The notes under the pieces were generated by a model that was not told the origin of the DNA, did no database searches, and saw only the letters and a program-made list of their open reading frames with translations. Shown here piece by piece: positions 36,242 to 45,669 of a stretch of DNA of 64,000 nucleotides (its first letter is position 1; each line of letters opens with the position of its first letter). The translations under genes were made by a program, and so were the position numbers. Source of the DNA: JADZAI01 sp046348585 (GTDB lineage: Bacteria > Pseudomonadota > Alphaproteobacteria > Micropepsales > Micropepsaceae); contig JAXMDZ010000001.1 of assembly GCA_046348585.1 (NCBI GenBank), positions 124,001 through 188,000 on the forward strand. Reading direction: 5' to 3'.

Positions 36242-36945
36242 TCAGAACACTTCGTGGAAGAGGGCGATCATCGAGGTCCAGGCGCGGTGGTCGGCGGCGG
36301 CGTTATAGGCGATGCCGGGCATGGCGAGGCGGTCGGCGGCGGGGTTGGTGAAGCTGTGCTGCACGCCGCCATAGAGGTGAAGCTGCCAGTCGGCCCTGGC
36401 CGCCGTCATTTCCGCGACGAAGGCGTCGCGCTGGGCCGCGGGGACGATGGGATCGTCGGCGCCGATCAGCGCCAGCACCTTCGCCTTGATCGCGCCGGGG
36501 GCGGCCGGGGCCGCCGTGCCGAGGCCGGAGTGGAAGCCGACCGCCGCCTTCAGGTCGAGCCCGGCGCGGGCCATGTGCAGCGCCATCGTGCCGCCGAAGC
36601 AATAGCCGATGACGGCGACGCGGGTGGCGTCGGCCTCCGGCTGCGCCAGCAAGATGTCGAGCCCCGCCTGCCCCAGCGCGACGATGCGACCCGGCGCAGC
36701 CGACAATTCACCGATGCGGGCCATCATCTGCGCCGGTCGGCGGCCATCGGCCGCCGCCGTTGTAGTCGAACGCGAGGCGATGAAGTCGAGTTCGGCGAGC
36801 CGCGCGGCGACGGCGCGGGCGTGGTCGTCGAGGCCGGGGCCTTCATGGGCGATGAGGATCGCCGGACGCTTGCCGACGCCCTTGCCGACTGAGCGTGCCG
36901 ATCATCTGCCGCCCGTCGGCGCCGGGGAATGTGGGTCGTCTGCAT
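36242..36945 (-). CDS. Dienelactone hydrolase-family esterase, frameshifted at the N-terminus
   Basis: Alpha/beta-hydrolase of about 235 residues that uses a cysteine nucleophile. The motif GYCFGGTMALHMARAG places the catalytic Cys, GADDPIVPAAQRDAF the Asp, and GVQHSFTNP the His. The N-terminus, ADGRQMIGTLS and PAILIAHEGPGLDDHARAVAARLAELDFIAFA, is recoverable by shifting frames near 36730, 36890 and 36930. From 36720 down to 36242 the gene is clean. The start is the ATG at 36945 (MQTTHIP). Members open lactone rings or hydrolyse esters in aromatic and other catabolism. No catabolic neighbours adjoin it here. Confidence 0.8.
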
Positions 36946-37108
36946 GGGCGCCTCCCGTTCTTCTGCCACGCCACGATGAGCAAATGGCCGGCGCGGGGCG
37001 CGCGCAAGCGCGCGCCGGCCGATGCGCCCTTATTCGATGCGCGTGAGGCGCGGGTCATCGACCAGGAACATGGCGGCGATGATCGCGCCGGTTTCAGGCC
37101 GGTCGACG

Positions 37109-37399
37109 TCAATTCCCTTCGCAGCCGCTTTCCTTCCGCCGCTCAGCCGCCCATTTCGCAGCCGAGTCGAGCGAGTGCTGCGTTTTCTTTCCGACGGTGG
37201 ACTTCACCTTGAGTATCGACTGCTGTCTGGCGTCGCGTCTTGGCGACGTGAACTTGACCAGCGCCCCCTGAAGTTCCGTCGTGCAGCCATATAGACCGGC
37301 TGATTGCCGTTCACCGCCGCCCATGACGGCGCGATATGCCCCGGCAGAGCCGAGGAAGCAGGCCGCGAAGACGACATAGGCGGCGTTTCCGGCGGTCAT
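37109..37399 (-). CDS. Small protein with N-terminal hydrophobic segment
   Basis: 96 residues, starting MTAGNAAYVVFAACFLGSAG, which reads as a signal or membrane anchor, then a basic tail with KVKSTVGKKTQHSLDSAAKWAAERRKE. No family recognised. Codon usage resembles real genes, but the frame lies in the error-rich block, so its limits are uncertain. Past its stop, a short in-frame-like stretch on the minus strand near 37030-37100 (AAMFLVDDPRLTRIE) could be a displaced C-terminus. Confidence 0.4.
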   Translation of the reverse strand: MTAGNAAYVVFAACFLGSAGAYRAVMGGGERQSAGLYGCTTELQGALVKFTSPRRDARQQSILKVKSTVGKKTQHSLDSAAKWAAERRKESGCEGN

Positions 37400-37438
37400 G
37401 TCCTGAAGAAGATGGTCGATGGTCGGGGATCTTGATCT

Positions 37439-37702
37439 TCAGACCTGATTGTCGGTGAGCTTCAGATAGTCCTCGCCCGGGTGCTTTTTGTGACGTGGGC
37501 CATAGAAATCGCCGCCATGGGCGAAGACGACGAAGATGTCGCCCGGTTCGACGGCCTTGCCGCCCCGTTCGTCCGCGAAGAAGACCGAACAGGCATCGAC
37601 CTGGATGCCGCTGATTTTTTGCGGCACGAAGCACTGGGCGAGCTGGGCGGAATCCTCGCGCAGATCGGAGCGCTTGCCCTTGTCGGGCGGATTCTTCGCC
37701 AC
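37439..37702 (-). CDS. Small soluble protein, unknown
   Basis: 87 residues beginning MAKNPPDKGKRSDLREDSAQ and ending GGDFYGPRHKKHPGEDYLKLTDNQV. It has the feel of a real protein: a hydrophobic core GDIFVVFAHGG and mixed charges. It may be part of a longer gene, because upstream frames are broken. It shares the frame of the small gene at 37109-37399 with about 40 bases between them, so both could be pieces of one locus or a small operon. No family recognised. Confidence 0.4.
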   Translation of the reverse strand: MAKNPPDKGKRSDLREDSAQLAQCFVPQKISGIQVDACSVFFADERGGKAVEPGDIFVVFAHGGDFYGPRHKKHPGEDYLKLTDNQV

Positions 37703-37859
37703 CCTCGGGAGCAGGACATGAACTGTGGAGCGTCGCCATCGGGCACCTCCGCCGCGCGGCGCGCCAGGGCGGGCGGCCTTGGAGCGCCGAGGCGATCACG
37801 GCCCGCCGCCGCCCTCAAGGCGCGCGGCGTCGCTGCGCCGATCGGTCGCCCCCAGTGTG

Positions 37860-37889
37860 GGCGTTTGCCGGGCGGGCGTTTGCCGGGCG
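37860..37889 (+). repeat. Two tandem 15-base repeats
   Basis: GGCGTTTGCCGGGCG repeated twice head to tail, followed by a third partial start GGCG, just upstream of the SDR gene. Each unit can pair with itself (GGC...GCC). It might be a regulator site or slippage. Confidence 0.6.
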
Positions 37890-37942
37890 GGCGATCCGTG
37901 CCATGACGCTTGCCAACAAGAACCGCCGCAGGGAGCGAGGCC

Positions 37943-38682
37943 ATGACCGATCCGATGTTCGACCTTACCGGAAAGATCGCGCTGATCACCGGCGGCAGCC
38001 GGGGACTCGGCTTGCAGATGGTGCGGGCCTTCGCGGCGCGCGGCGCGGATGTCGTCATCGCCAGCCGCAAGCTGGACGCCTGCGAGGCGGCGGCGGCCGA
38101 GGTGCAGGCGATGGGGCGCAGGGCCATGGCGGTTTCCGTTAACATGTCGCGCTGGGGAGGACGCCGAGCGGCTGGTCGAGACCGTCTATGCCGCGTGGGG
38201 CCGCGTCGACATTCTGGTCAACAATGCCGGGATGGGACCGCGCGTCGCCAGCCACGACTATGCCGAGGCGCTGTTCGACAAGGTGATGGACCTCAACTTC
38301 AAGGGGCCGTTCCGGCTGGGCGCGCTGGTCGCCAAGCGCATGTTCGACGGCGCGGGCGGCACGATCGTCAACGTGTCGTCGTCGGGCGCGCTCTATCCCC
38401 TGCCCGAAGTCGTGCCCTATTCCGGCGCGAAGGCGGCGCTGAACGCGATGACCGTTTCCTTCGCGCGCGAATACGCGCCCAAGGTGCCGCGTCAACACGA
38501 TCGCCGGGACGATTTCTGACCGACATCGCCAAGGCCTGGACGCCAGGAAGCGCGCGAGAAGGCCACCAACGCGCTGGGCCGGCCAGGGCGGCCCGAGAGA
38601 TCGTCACCGCCGCGCTGTTCCTGGCGAGCCCGGCGTCGAGCTTCACCACCGGGGCGATCATCCGCGTGGACGGGGGGCGTGA
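37943..38682 (+). CDS. Short-chain dehydrogenase/reductase, frameshifted
   Basis: NAD(P)-dependent oxidoreductase of about 250 residues. Cofactor motif TGGSRGLG near the N-terminus, NNAG at about 38220, catalytic Ser in VNVSSSGALY, and Tyr/Lys in VPYSGAKAAL. The C-terminal FLASPASSFTTGAIIRVDGG is standard for classical SDRs. Frames shift near 38145-38155, 38490-38510, 38545-38600 and at the G-run near 38675. The start ATG at 37943 follows GGGAGCGAGG. It converges with the ABC-F gene. Substrate unknown. Confidence 0.82.
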
Positions 38683-38712
38683 GGCGGGGCCGACACCGCT
38701 TCGGGGGAGGTT

Positions 38713-40504
38713 CTACGCCTCCATCCTCGCGCAGCATTTCCAGTTCCAGCCAGCGGTGTTCGGCGGCGTCGCGTTCGGCGCGGGCGGCGTCGAGGCGGGC
38801 GCTCGCCTCGGTGAAGCCCTTGGGGTCGCGGGCGTAGAAGCCCCGTCGGCGAGCTTGTCCTCCAGCGCCGCGATTTCGGCGGCGAGCGCCTCGATGCGAG
38901 CGGGCAGGGTTTCGAGCGCGTGCTTGTCCTTGAAGGAGAGCTTGCGCGCCGGGGCGCGCAGGGCGGCCTCGACGCCTTCGGCGCCTTGGCCGGGGCGGCT
39001 TGCCTGGCGGCCGTCTTCGCGGTCACGCCCGCGCCGCGCAGGCGACCATGTCGCTGTAGCCGCCGGCGTATTCGACGAAGCGGCCGTCGCCTTCCGCCAT
39101 GACGATGGAGGTGGCGACGCGATCGAAGTCGCGGTCGTGGCTGACCAGCAGCACGGTGCCGGGATAATCGGTGTACTTCCTGGAGCACGTCGAGGGTTTC
39201 GAGGTCGAGATCGTTGGTCGGCTCGTCGAGCACCAGAAGATTGCTCGGCCGCGCGAAGGCCCGCGCCAGCAGCAACCGTCCGCGCTCGCCGCCGAGAGCG
39301 CGCGCACCTGGCGCACCTGTTCGGGGGCGAAGAGGAACTCCTTCAGATAGCCGACCACATGGCGGGTGACGCCGCCGACGCTGAGCGTGTCGCTGCCGCC
39401 GCCGGTCAGCGTGTCGGCGACCGAGAGATCGGGGTCGGGCGGCGCGCTGCTGGTCGAGCCAAGCGAGTTCGACGGTGGCCCCGAGCGTCACCGTGCCGGC
39501 GTCGGGTTCAGGCGCCCGGTCAGCAATTTCAGCAGCGTCGTCTTGCCCGCGCCGTTCGGGCCGACCACGCCGACCCGGTCGCCGCGCAGGATGCGGGTGG
39601 AGAAGTCGCGCACGATGGCCGCATCGCCATAGGACTTGGAGACCGACTTCGCCTCGATCACCCGGGTGCCGGAGGTCGCGCCCTCCGTCGCCGCCATCAC
39701 CGCCGCGCCCGCCGCCTTGCGCTGCTCGCGCCGGGCCGTGCGCAGCGCATTGAGGCCGGCGAGGCGGCCCTGGTTGCGCTTGCGCCGCGCGGTGACGCCG
39801 TAGCGCAGCCAGTCCTCCTCGCGGGCGATCTGGCGGTCGAGCTTGTGGCGTTCGAGCTCCTCCTGCGCCAGCACCTCGTCGCGCCAGGCCTCGAAGGACG
39901 CGAAGCCGCGCTCCATGCGCCGCGTGCGGCCGCGATCGAGCCAGACGACGGCGCGCGAGAGCCGCTCCAGGAAGCGGCGGTCGTGGCTGATGAGGACGAG
40001 CGCCGAGGACATCGACTGAAGCTCGCGCTCCAGCCATTCGATGGCCGGCAGGTCGAGATGGTTGGTCGGCTCGTCCAGCAGCAATATGTCCGGGCTGGGG
40101 GGCGAGTGCGGGCGAGCGCCGCGCGGCGGGCCTCGCCGCCCGACAGACGCGCCGGGTGCTCGGCCCCGGTGAGGCCCAGCTCGTTCAGCAGATAGAGCGC
40201 GCGGTGCGGATCGTCGCCCTCGGCGAGGCCCGCCTCGACATAGGCAAGGATGGTCTCGAAGCCGGAAAGGTCGGGCTCCTGCGGCAGATAGCGGATGGTG
40301 GCGGCGGGATCGGCGAAACGCTCGCCGCGCTGTCGGCCTCGGCCAGACCGGCGGCGATCTTCAGCAGCGTCGACTTGCCCGAGCCGTTGCGCCCGACCAG
40401 CGCTAGGCGCTCGCCCGCGCCGACGACGAACTCCCCCCGTCGAGCAGGGGGGCGCCGCCGAAGGTGAGGCGGATGTCGCGGAGCTGAAGCAGGGGCGAGG
40501 CCAT
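38713..40504 (-). CDS. ABC-F family ATPase (Uup-like), frameshifted
   Basis: Soluble protein with two ATP-binding cassettes and no membrane part, about 595 residues, of the ribosome-acting ABC-F class. Cassette 1: GRNGSGKST (about 40395), LSGGEARRAALAR and LLLDEPTNHLDLPAIEWLE. Cassette 2: GPNGAGKTTLLKLLTG (about 39540) and LVLDEPTNDLDLETLDVL. The linker (RRKRNQGRLAGLNALR) and a C-terminal coiled coil after an Ala/Lys-rich stretch fit the Uup subgroup. Shifts occur near 40435, 40325, 40100, 39500, 39450, 39290, 39175, 39040 and in the tail. Start MASPLLQLRDIRL at 40504. The end (38713) is approximate. Confidence 0.82.
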
Positions 40505-40551
40505 GAGGCGCGCCTTATGCGCGATCCGGCGCCCTCACAGCAAGACGTCTC

Positions 40552-42606
40552 CTAGAAGTCCCAGACCACCTGAAACGATTGCTTGTAGGCAGGCGTGACG
40601 GCCAGTTCGATCCGCGTCACCCTGGTCGCGCCGGCCGGGAAGGCCTGATGCGAACTGGCGCCGTCCATGCTCGTGCTGACCGAACCATCGTCGAAGGTGA
40701 TGCGCACCGACTTGACGGTCTGATCGAGATACTTCCAGCGGCAGCCGGGCATCCCTGAAGAAGTCGTCTTCGTTTCCCGCGCCGCTGAACCAGAATATCG
40801 CGAATTCGCCGCGCTCGACGCTTCCAGCGCGGCGCGATGTCGAGAAGTGTACGATCCTTCGGCGCCGCCGCCACCGGGTCGCCGCGCCCGGTGAACGGGC
40901 CGACCGTCCGCCAGTCGAGCTGACCTTCCCGCCATCGCGCGTGGGCGCTTTGGCCCCGGGTGGCTCGCCGGCCAGGACATCCGCGGTCAGCGGAACGCCG
41001 AGGCGCTTCGATACGAAGCGATAAGCATATCTGCCGGAGCATCGTGGCCCGCGAAGCTGGCGACGCCGCCCTCCGGCCTGGTGGACTGCGAGCGCCCTGC
41101 GTCGAGGCGAGCGAAGCCGCCCCTCGAACAGGCCGGGCCGCTACGCCGACGATTTCGATGCGTTCGTTGACGCCGAACGCCGTCTTGGCCGGTTTGAGCT
41201 CGACCGATGGCCGATCGAATGCCGATGCCTCGACGAAATCGTCAAGCGCCGCCGGGCCTCGGCGACATAGGCGCCGATCGCCTTTTCGAACCACGAGGAT
41301 CGCCGTGCCTTCGCTGGGCTTGCCGTCGGGCCCGGCGCGGAAGCTGGCCACCGGAATATCGAGCGGCGGCGCCCCGCGTGTCCCGACATCCGGGCATGAG
41401 GCCGCGCAGGATTGAGCGCCGCGAGCGCCGCGTCGAAACGCTCCATCGCCTGGAGCAGCGCTTCGTTGCGGTCGGCCGCCTTGATGTGCTCGAAATTCGC
41501 ATTCATGTAGGCCTTCTCCTCGGCCGCCATCACCGCCGTGATCTCGTCGAGCTCTTCCTGCAGCTTGCCGATCTGATAGTCGGAAACCATGGTGAGCGGC
41601 GTCAGCAGCGCCTGGGCGAGGCTGAACTTGAGCGACGTCGTCGCCTCGGCGGCTTTGCCGGCAAGTTCGGCGGCGCGTTTCTGCGCTTCGGCGGCGAGCG
41701 CGGCGCGGCCCCCCTCATGGCGACTTCGATCGCCTCGGCGGATGCGCCTTCGATCGGCTTGTGCAGGAAATTGGCCGCCGCGCGCGCCTCATCGAGCGCC
41801 TCGGCGGCGAGCGCAGGCTTTGCGCAATTCGCGGACGCTTACCGCGCTGCCGACGCCGTCGCTGATCATGCCCATGGCGTTGGTCAGCGTGCCGACGCTG
41901 CCGGGAAGATCGAGACCGGCGGCCGCCGCCTCGCCCTCCACGACCTGTTGCTGGCGCTTGAACACGTCGACGCCGTCCACCATGGCGATCGCGCCGTCGA
42001 GGACGCCCAGCATGTCGGCGATGTCCTTCAGCGCCGAGGCCGGTTCGTCGAAGCGGAACATGAGCTGCGGCGCGCGTTCGACGAGCAGTTTTGCCGAGCG
42101 AAGCGATGTCGATACGTCCTGGGCGAGCTTGCTCATGTCGGTGAAGAAGGTCGCCACCATGCGCAGGCGGTCAAGATTGTCGCGGCGCCTGGCGTTCCTG
42201 TTGAGGCCGGCATTGACGTCGGCGACGTGGCGCATCGTGTCTTCGCGCAGGAGCGCCATCCAGTAAGCCCGAGCGTCCCTGACGTCGCCCTCCAGCCGGC
42301 GGGGCGAGCCGTCCGGCTTGTCGGCGGTCTCGCCATAGGCGACAGCCACTCGGTCAGGCCGAGCAGCGCCTTGATCGCCGCGAGCGAGGTCCTGAAGTCG
42401 GCGAATTTCGCGCAATCCACGTGGGACGTGCCGGCTGGCGCGGTTCGCCTTGCCAGCTCGTCGGCAGGCCGCAGCATGCCCTTGAAGAGGCGGATCGGTC
42501 GCGGGGATACAGGCGCTCGATCACCCGCCGGGCAGGCCCGGCGAGGCACGGCCAAGAGGAGCGCCAGGACGGCGCCAGGACGCGTAGCCGTGCAGTAACC
42601 GTCCAT
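40552..42606 (-). CDS. Large exported protein of unknown function, frameshifted
   Basis: Probably about 670 residues when repaired. The start at 42606 opens a hydrophobic signal-like stretch (GAVLALLLAVP). The middle is long, alpha-helical and alanine-rich (FTDMSKLAQDVSTSLRSAK, GKLQEELDEITAVMAAEEK), with coiled-coil character. Then comes a beta segment VELKPAKTAFGVNERIEIV resembling the opening of the Ig-like repeats in the exported protein at 22388-24626. The end, YLDQTVKSVRITFDDGSVS followed later by VVWDF, looks like a beta-sandwich (discoidin/NADase-type binding domain). No family recognised. At least eight indels. Lies just downstream of scoB. Confidence 0.5.
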
Positions 42607-42666
42607 CAGGCCGACCTGCGCCTCCTGCTCGCGATGGCGCAGGCGACGCTCGGCCGACGTCGAGGT

Positions 42667-43318
42667 CAATGCGGTCGATTGCGCTCGAGCCCCGAGCGCC
42701 GCCTCGGTCTTCTTCGCTACCGTCCAGGCGTAGGCGCCCGGGACGGAGTTCGACCAGCAGGCCGCCGCCCGGCTTCACGTCCATCACGCAGAGATCGGTG
42801 ATGATGCGGTTGACGACGCCGACCCCGGTGAGCATGCTTGTGCCAGCGCCTCGCTTTTGGACGCTCGCCCGCCTTCGGCCAGCGTGCTCATCACCACGAC
42901 GACGCGGCGGACGCCAGCGACGGAATCCATCTTACGCCCATGCCCTTCACCATCGCAGGGATCTCATCCAGTTGGCGATAGCCGCCCTGCTCCGCGTCCG
43001 CCTCCATCGCGCCGAGGATGGAGAGGTCGATATGGCCGCCGCGGATCATCGCCACAGGCGGCTTCATCGGACAGGCCACGAGGTGACGAGGCGTTCGATG
43101 GTCTGCTTGCCGGCGTTGATGAGGTCGGGATCTCGGCCTCGTCGTCATCGAGGGCAACTGTCCCGAGCATGCCGTTCTCCGACTGGAGCATCCACCATCA
43201 TGCCGGCGGGAATGTGGTTGGCCACCAGCGTCCAGGAATGCCGATGCCGAGATCGACGTAGAAGCCGTCCTTGAGCTCCAGGGCGGCGCGGGCGGCAACT
43301 GGTCGCGGGTCAGGGCAT
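42667..43318 (-). CDS. scoB: 3-oxoacid CoA-transferase subunit B, frameshifted
   Basis: Beta subunit of a class I CoA-transferase that moves CoA from succinyl-CoA to acetoacetate or a similar 3-oxoacid. The N-terminus ARAALELKDGFYVDLGIGIP, the catalytic-glutamate block QSENGMLG (about 43165), AMIRGGHIDLSILGAMEAD and TGVGVVNRIITDLCVMDV are all recognisable in different frames. The ATG at 43318 follows three bases after the scoA stop. Shifts occur near 43215, 43140, 43080, 42950, 42910, 42840 and 42730. The C-terminus and stop are not certain; the end at 42667 assumes a TGA in a corrected frame. Confidence 0.75.
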
Positions 43319-43321
43319 GGG

Positions 43322-44027
43322 TCAGGCCTCCCGCGCGCGTGGTAGTGCGCTACGCTCGATGCGTTTTCTGGAATTTGCCGCGACGGGCGGTGCATAGATG
43401 CCGAGGCGTGTGGATGAAGTCAGGGTCGAGCGCGCCGGCGGGGACGATCTCCTCCACCTCGGCGACCGTCACCTTGCCGGCGGTCGCCATCATCGGGTTG
43501 AAGTTCCGCGCCGTCTTGCGGAAGACGAGATTGCCCGCCTCGTCGGCCTTCCACGCCTTGACGATGGAGAGGTCGGCCTTCAGCGCCGTCTCCATCACGT
43601 AGCGGCGGCCGCCGAATTCGCGCACTTCCTTGCCCTCGGCGACCAGCGTGCCGACGCCGGTGGCGGTGAAGAAGGCGGGGATGCCCGCCCCGCCCGCCCG
43701 GATGCGCTCGGCGAGCGTGCCCTGCGGGTTGAACTCCAGCTGCAACTCGCCGGAGAGATATTGCCGCTCGAACTCCTTGTTCTCGCCGACATAGGACGAG
43801 ATCATGCGGGCGATCTGGCGGGTCTTCAGCAGCAGGCCGAGGCCGAAATCGTCGACCCCGGCATTGTTGGAGACGACCGTGATGCCTTTGACGCCGCTGT
43901 CGCGCAGGGCGAGGATCAGGTTTTCCGGAATGCCGCAGAGGCCAAAGCCCCCGGCCATGACGGTCATGCCGTCGAATGTCAGCCCGGCGAGCGCCGAGGC
44001 GGCGTCCGCGTAGATCTTCTTGCTCAT
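43322..44027 (-). CDS. scoA: 3-oxoacid CoA-transferase subunit A
   Basis: Alpha subunit, about 235 residues. MSKKIYADAASALAGL starts it, GGFGLCGIPENLI is the CoA-transferase family I signature, and VVSNNAGVDDFGLGLLL, RMISSYVGENKEFERQYLSGEL and FFTATGVGTLVAEGKEVREFGG follow in good order. It is clean except for the last 15 codons, where indels near 43390 and 43350 spoil the expected HTPGIYVHRV-type ending. It marks the right-hand edge of the error-rich block. It works with ScoB in ketone-body use and in 3-oxoadipate-type ring-cleavage pathways, consistent with the aromatic genes that follow. Confidence 0.87.
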
Positions 44028-44111
44028 CGCTTCCTCGATGGTGAGCCGTCAGGCTAGCAGGTGTTGCAGCGCAACGTAATCCTCACCGGGCGATGAATTA
44101 AGGGCGGAGGC

Positions 44112-45023
44112 TCACGAGCCGCGCCCGATTCCGCCCCGGCGCAGGAACCACCAGGCCAGGGCGATCGCCGCGACGCAGAGCCCGCCCGCATACCAGGTGC
44201 CGCCCGGCAGGGACTGGAACGGCAGGCCGGCGGTGTTCATGCCGAAGAAGCCGACGATCAGGGTCGGCGGCAGCAGGAAGGCCGACATCACCGACAGCGT
44301 GAAGAGATGCCGGTTGGTCTGGGCGTTGATCTTGGAGTCGATCTCCTCGTGCAGCAGCCGGGCGCGGTCCTGCAGGGTCATCACGTCGAGGTCGCAATGG
44401 GCGAGGCGGTGGCTCATGCGGTCGGCCGCGGCGGCGACGCCGTCGGGCAGCTCCGCCGCCGCCTGGGCTTCGAGCCGGCGCAGCAGGCCGGCGGCCGAGC
44501 GCAAATGGCGGTGCAGGCGCACCAGCGTGCGCCGCACCGGGCCGAGGGTCCGCCGCTCGTCGCGGGGCACGTCGTCGAAGACGCTGTCCTCGACCCGGTC
44601 GATGGTCTCGGCGACCTCTTCGAGCAGCACGTTGAGGCGGCCGTGGAAGGCGGCGACGATGAGTTCGAGAATGTCGACCGGGGTCCGCACGGCGGCGCCG
44701 CGCGCGATCTCCATCCGCGCGTGCTCGGCCGAGTGGAGCGGGTGGCGGCGGACGGTGACCAGAAGCCGTCCGGTCAGCGCGAAACGGAAGCGGCCGATCG
44801 CCCGGCCCTCGCCCTCGAAGTCGCGCTCGAAATCGGGAAAGACGCCGAATACCGCGCGCTCGGCGGCGGACATCGTCATGTGCTCCTCGCGGCCGGTGAG
44901 GCAGGCCTGGGCGCGTGCCGGAAGCTCGGCGAGGCGGGCGAGCAGGGCCGGGACCCGTCCGTCGCGGCCGTTGAGATGGAGCCAGACGATACCGCCGGGG
45001 CGGAGCACCTCGTCGAGGGTCAT
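44112..45023 (-). CDS. ZntB/CorA-like divalent cation transporter
   Basis: CorA-superfamily channel subunit. A cytoplasmic domain and long stalk helices (DVMTLQDRARLLHEEIDSKINAQTNRHLFTLSVMSAF) precede helix 1, the GMN signature (GFFGMNTAGLPF) and helix 2, with a short basic tail. From the ATG at 45023 it is 303 residues, slightly short. In the same frame upstream the sequence continues plausibly (YIPGLVWGFRFDGG, about 45030-45070) like the N-terminus of relatives, but no ATG, GTG or TTG is found there. Either an unusual start or a base error may hide the true start. Likely zinc or magnesium transport. Confidence 0.82.
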   Translation of the reverse strand: MTLDEVLRPGGIVWLHLNGRDGRVPALLARLAELPARAQACLTGREEHMTMSAAERAVFGVFPDFERDFEGEGRAIGRFRFALTGRLLVTVRRHPLHSAEHARMEIARGAAVRTPVDILELIVAAFHGRLNVLLEEVAETIDRVEDSVFDDVPRDERRTLGPVRRTLVRLHRHLRSAAGLLRRLEAQAAAELPDGVAAAADRMSHRLAHCDLDVMTLQDRARLLHEEIDSKINAQTNRHLFTLSVMSAFLLPPTLIVGFFGMNTAGLPFQSLPGGTWYAGGLCVAAIALAWWFLRRGGIGRGS

Positions 45024-45209
45024 GGTCTCGGCGATCGAGGCGAGCGACCCGCCGTCGAAGCGGAAACCCCAGACGAGACCTGGAATGTAGACGAGGCCGG
45101 CGATGACGAAGGCTCCCCGAGGCCGTGAGCGGCCGGGGCGCGAGTGTCGCAGCGAACTGCGACGGCGGCGCGACAGCCGTCCGGCCGGGCGCGCGCCGCC
45201 GGGACCGGA

Positions 45210-45638
45210 TCAATCGTGCGCGGTGGCGTCCGGCTTCTGCATCAGCTCGACCAGCACGCCGCCCATGTTCTTGGGGTGGACGAAGATGATCGGCATGCCG
45301 TGGGCGCCGATGCGCGGCTCGCCCGTGCCGAGGACGGTCGCGCCCTTGGCCCGCATGTCGTCGCGCGCCGCGATGATGTCGTCGACCTCGAAGCAGACAT
45401 GGTGCTGGCCGCCCGCCGGGTTCTTGGCGAGGAAGCCCTTGATCGGCGAGGCGTCGTCGTAAGGCTCGATCAGCTCGATCTGGGTGTTGGGCAGATCGAC
45501 GAAGCAGACCCAGACGCCCTGTTCGGGCATCGCGAACTTGTCGTGAATCTTGGTCGCGCCGAGCACGTCGCGGTAGAGCTTCACCGAGTCTTCGATCGAG
45601 GGCGTCGCAACGCCGACATGGTTCAGGCGGCCGATCAT
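45210..45638 (-). CDS. mce: Methylmalonyl-CoA epimerase-like VOC protein
   Basis: 142-residue glyoxalase-fold (VOC) enzyme that would epimerise (2R)/(2S)-methylmalonyl-CoA. The two beta-alpha-beta-beta-beta halves begin RLNHVGVATPSIEDSVKLYRDVLGA and QHHVCFEVDDIIAARDDM. Metal-ligand candidates are His7, His near HHVCFEV, Glu in TQIELIEP and Glu in GVLVELMQK, which is the usual arrangement. Good length for the family. Located 31 bases downstream of the monooxygenase stop, so it may be the last gene of the ring-cleavage operon. A related VOC function is possible. Confidence 0.83.
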   Translation of the reverse strand: MIGRLNHVGVATPSIEDSVKLYRDVLGATKIHDKFAMPEQGVWVCFVDLPNTQIELIEPYDDASPIKGFLAKNPAGGQHHVCFEVDDIIAARDDMRAKGATVLGTGEPRIGAHGMPIIFVHPKNMGGVLVELMQKPDATAHD

Positions 45639-45669
45639 GGCTGTCTCCGACGAAAAGGACCGCGCATGG

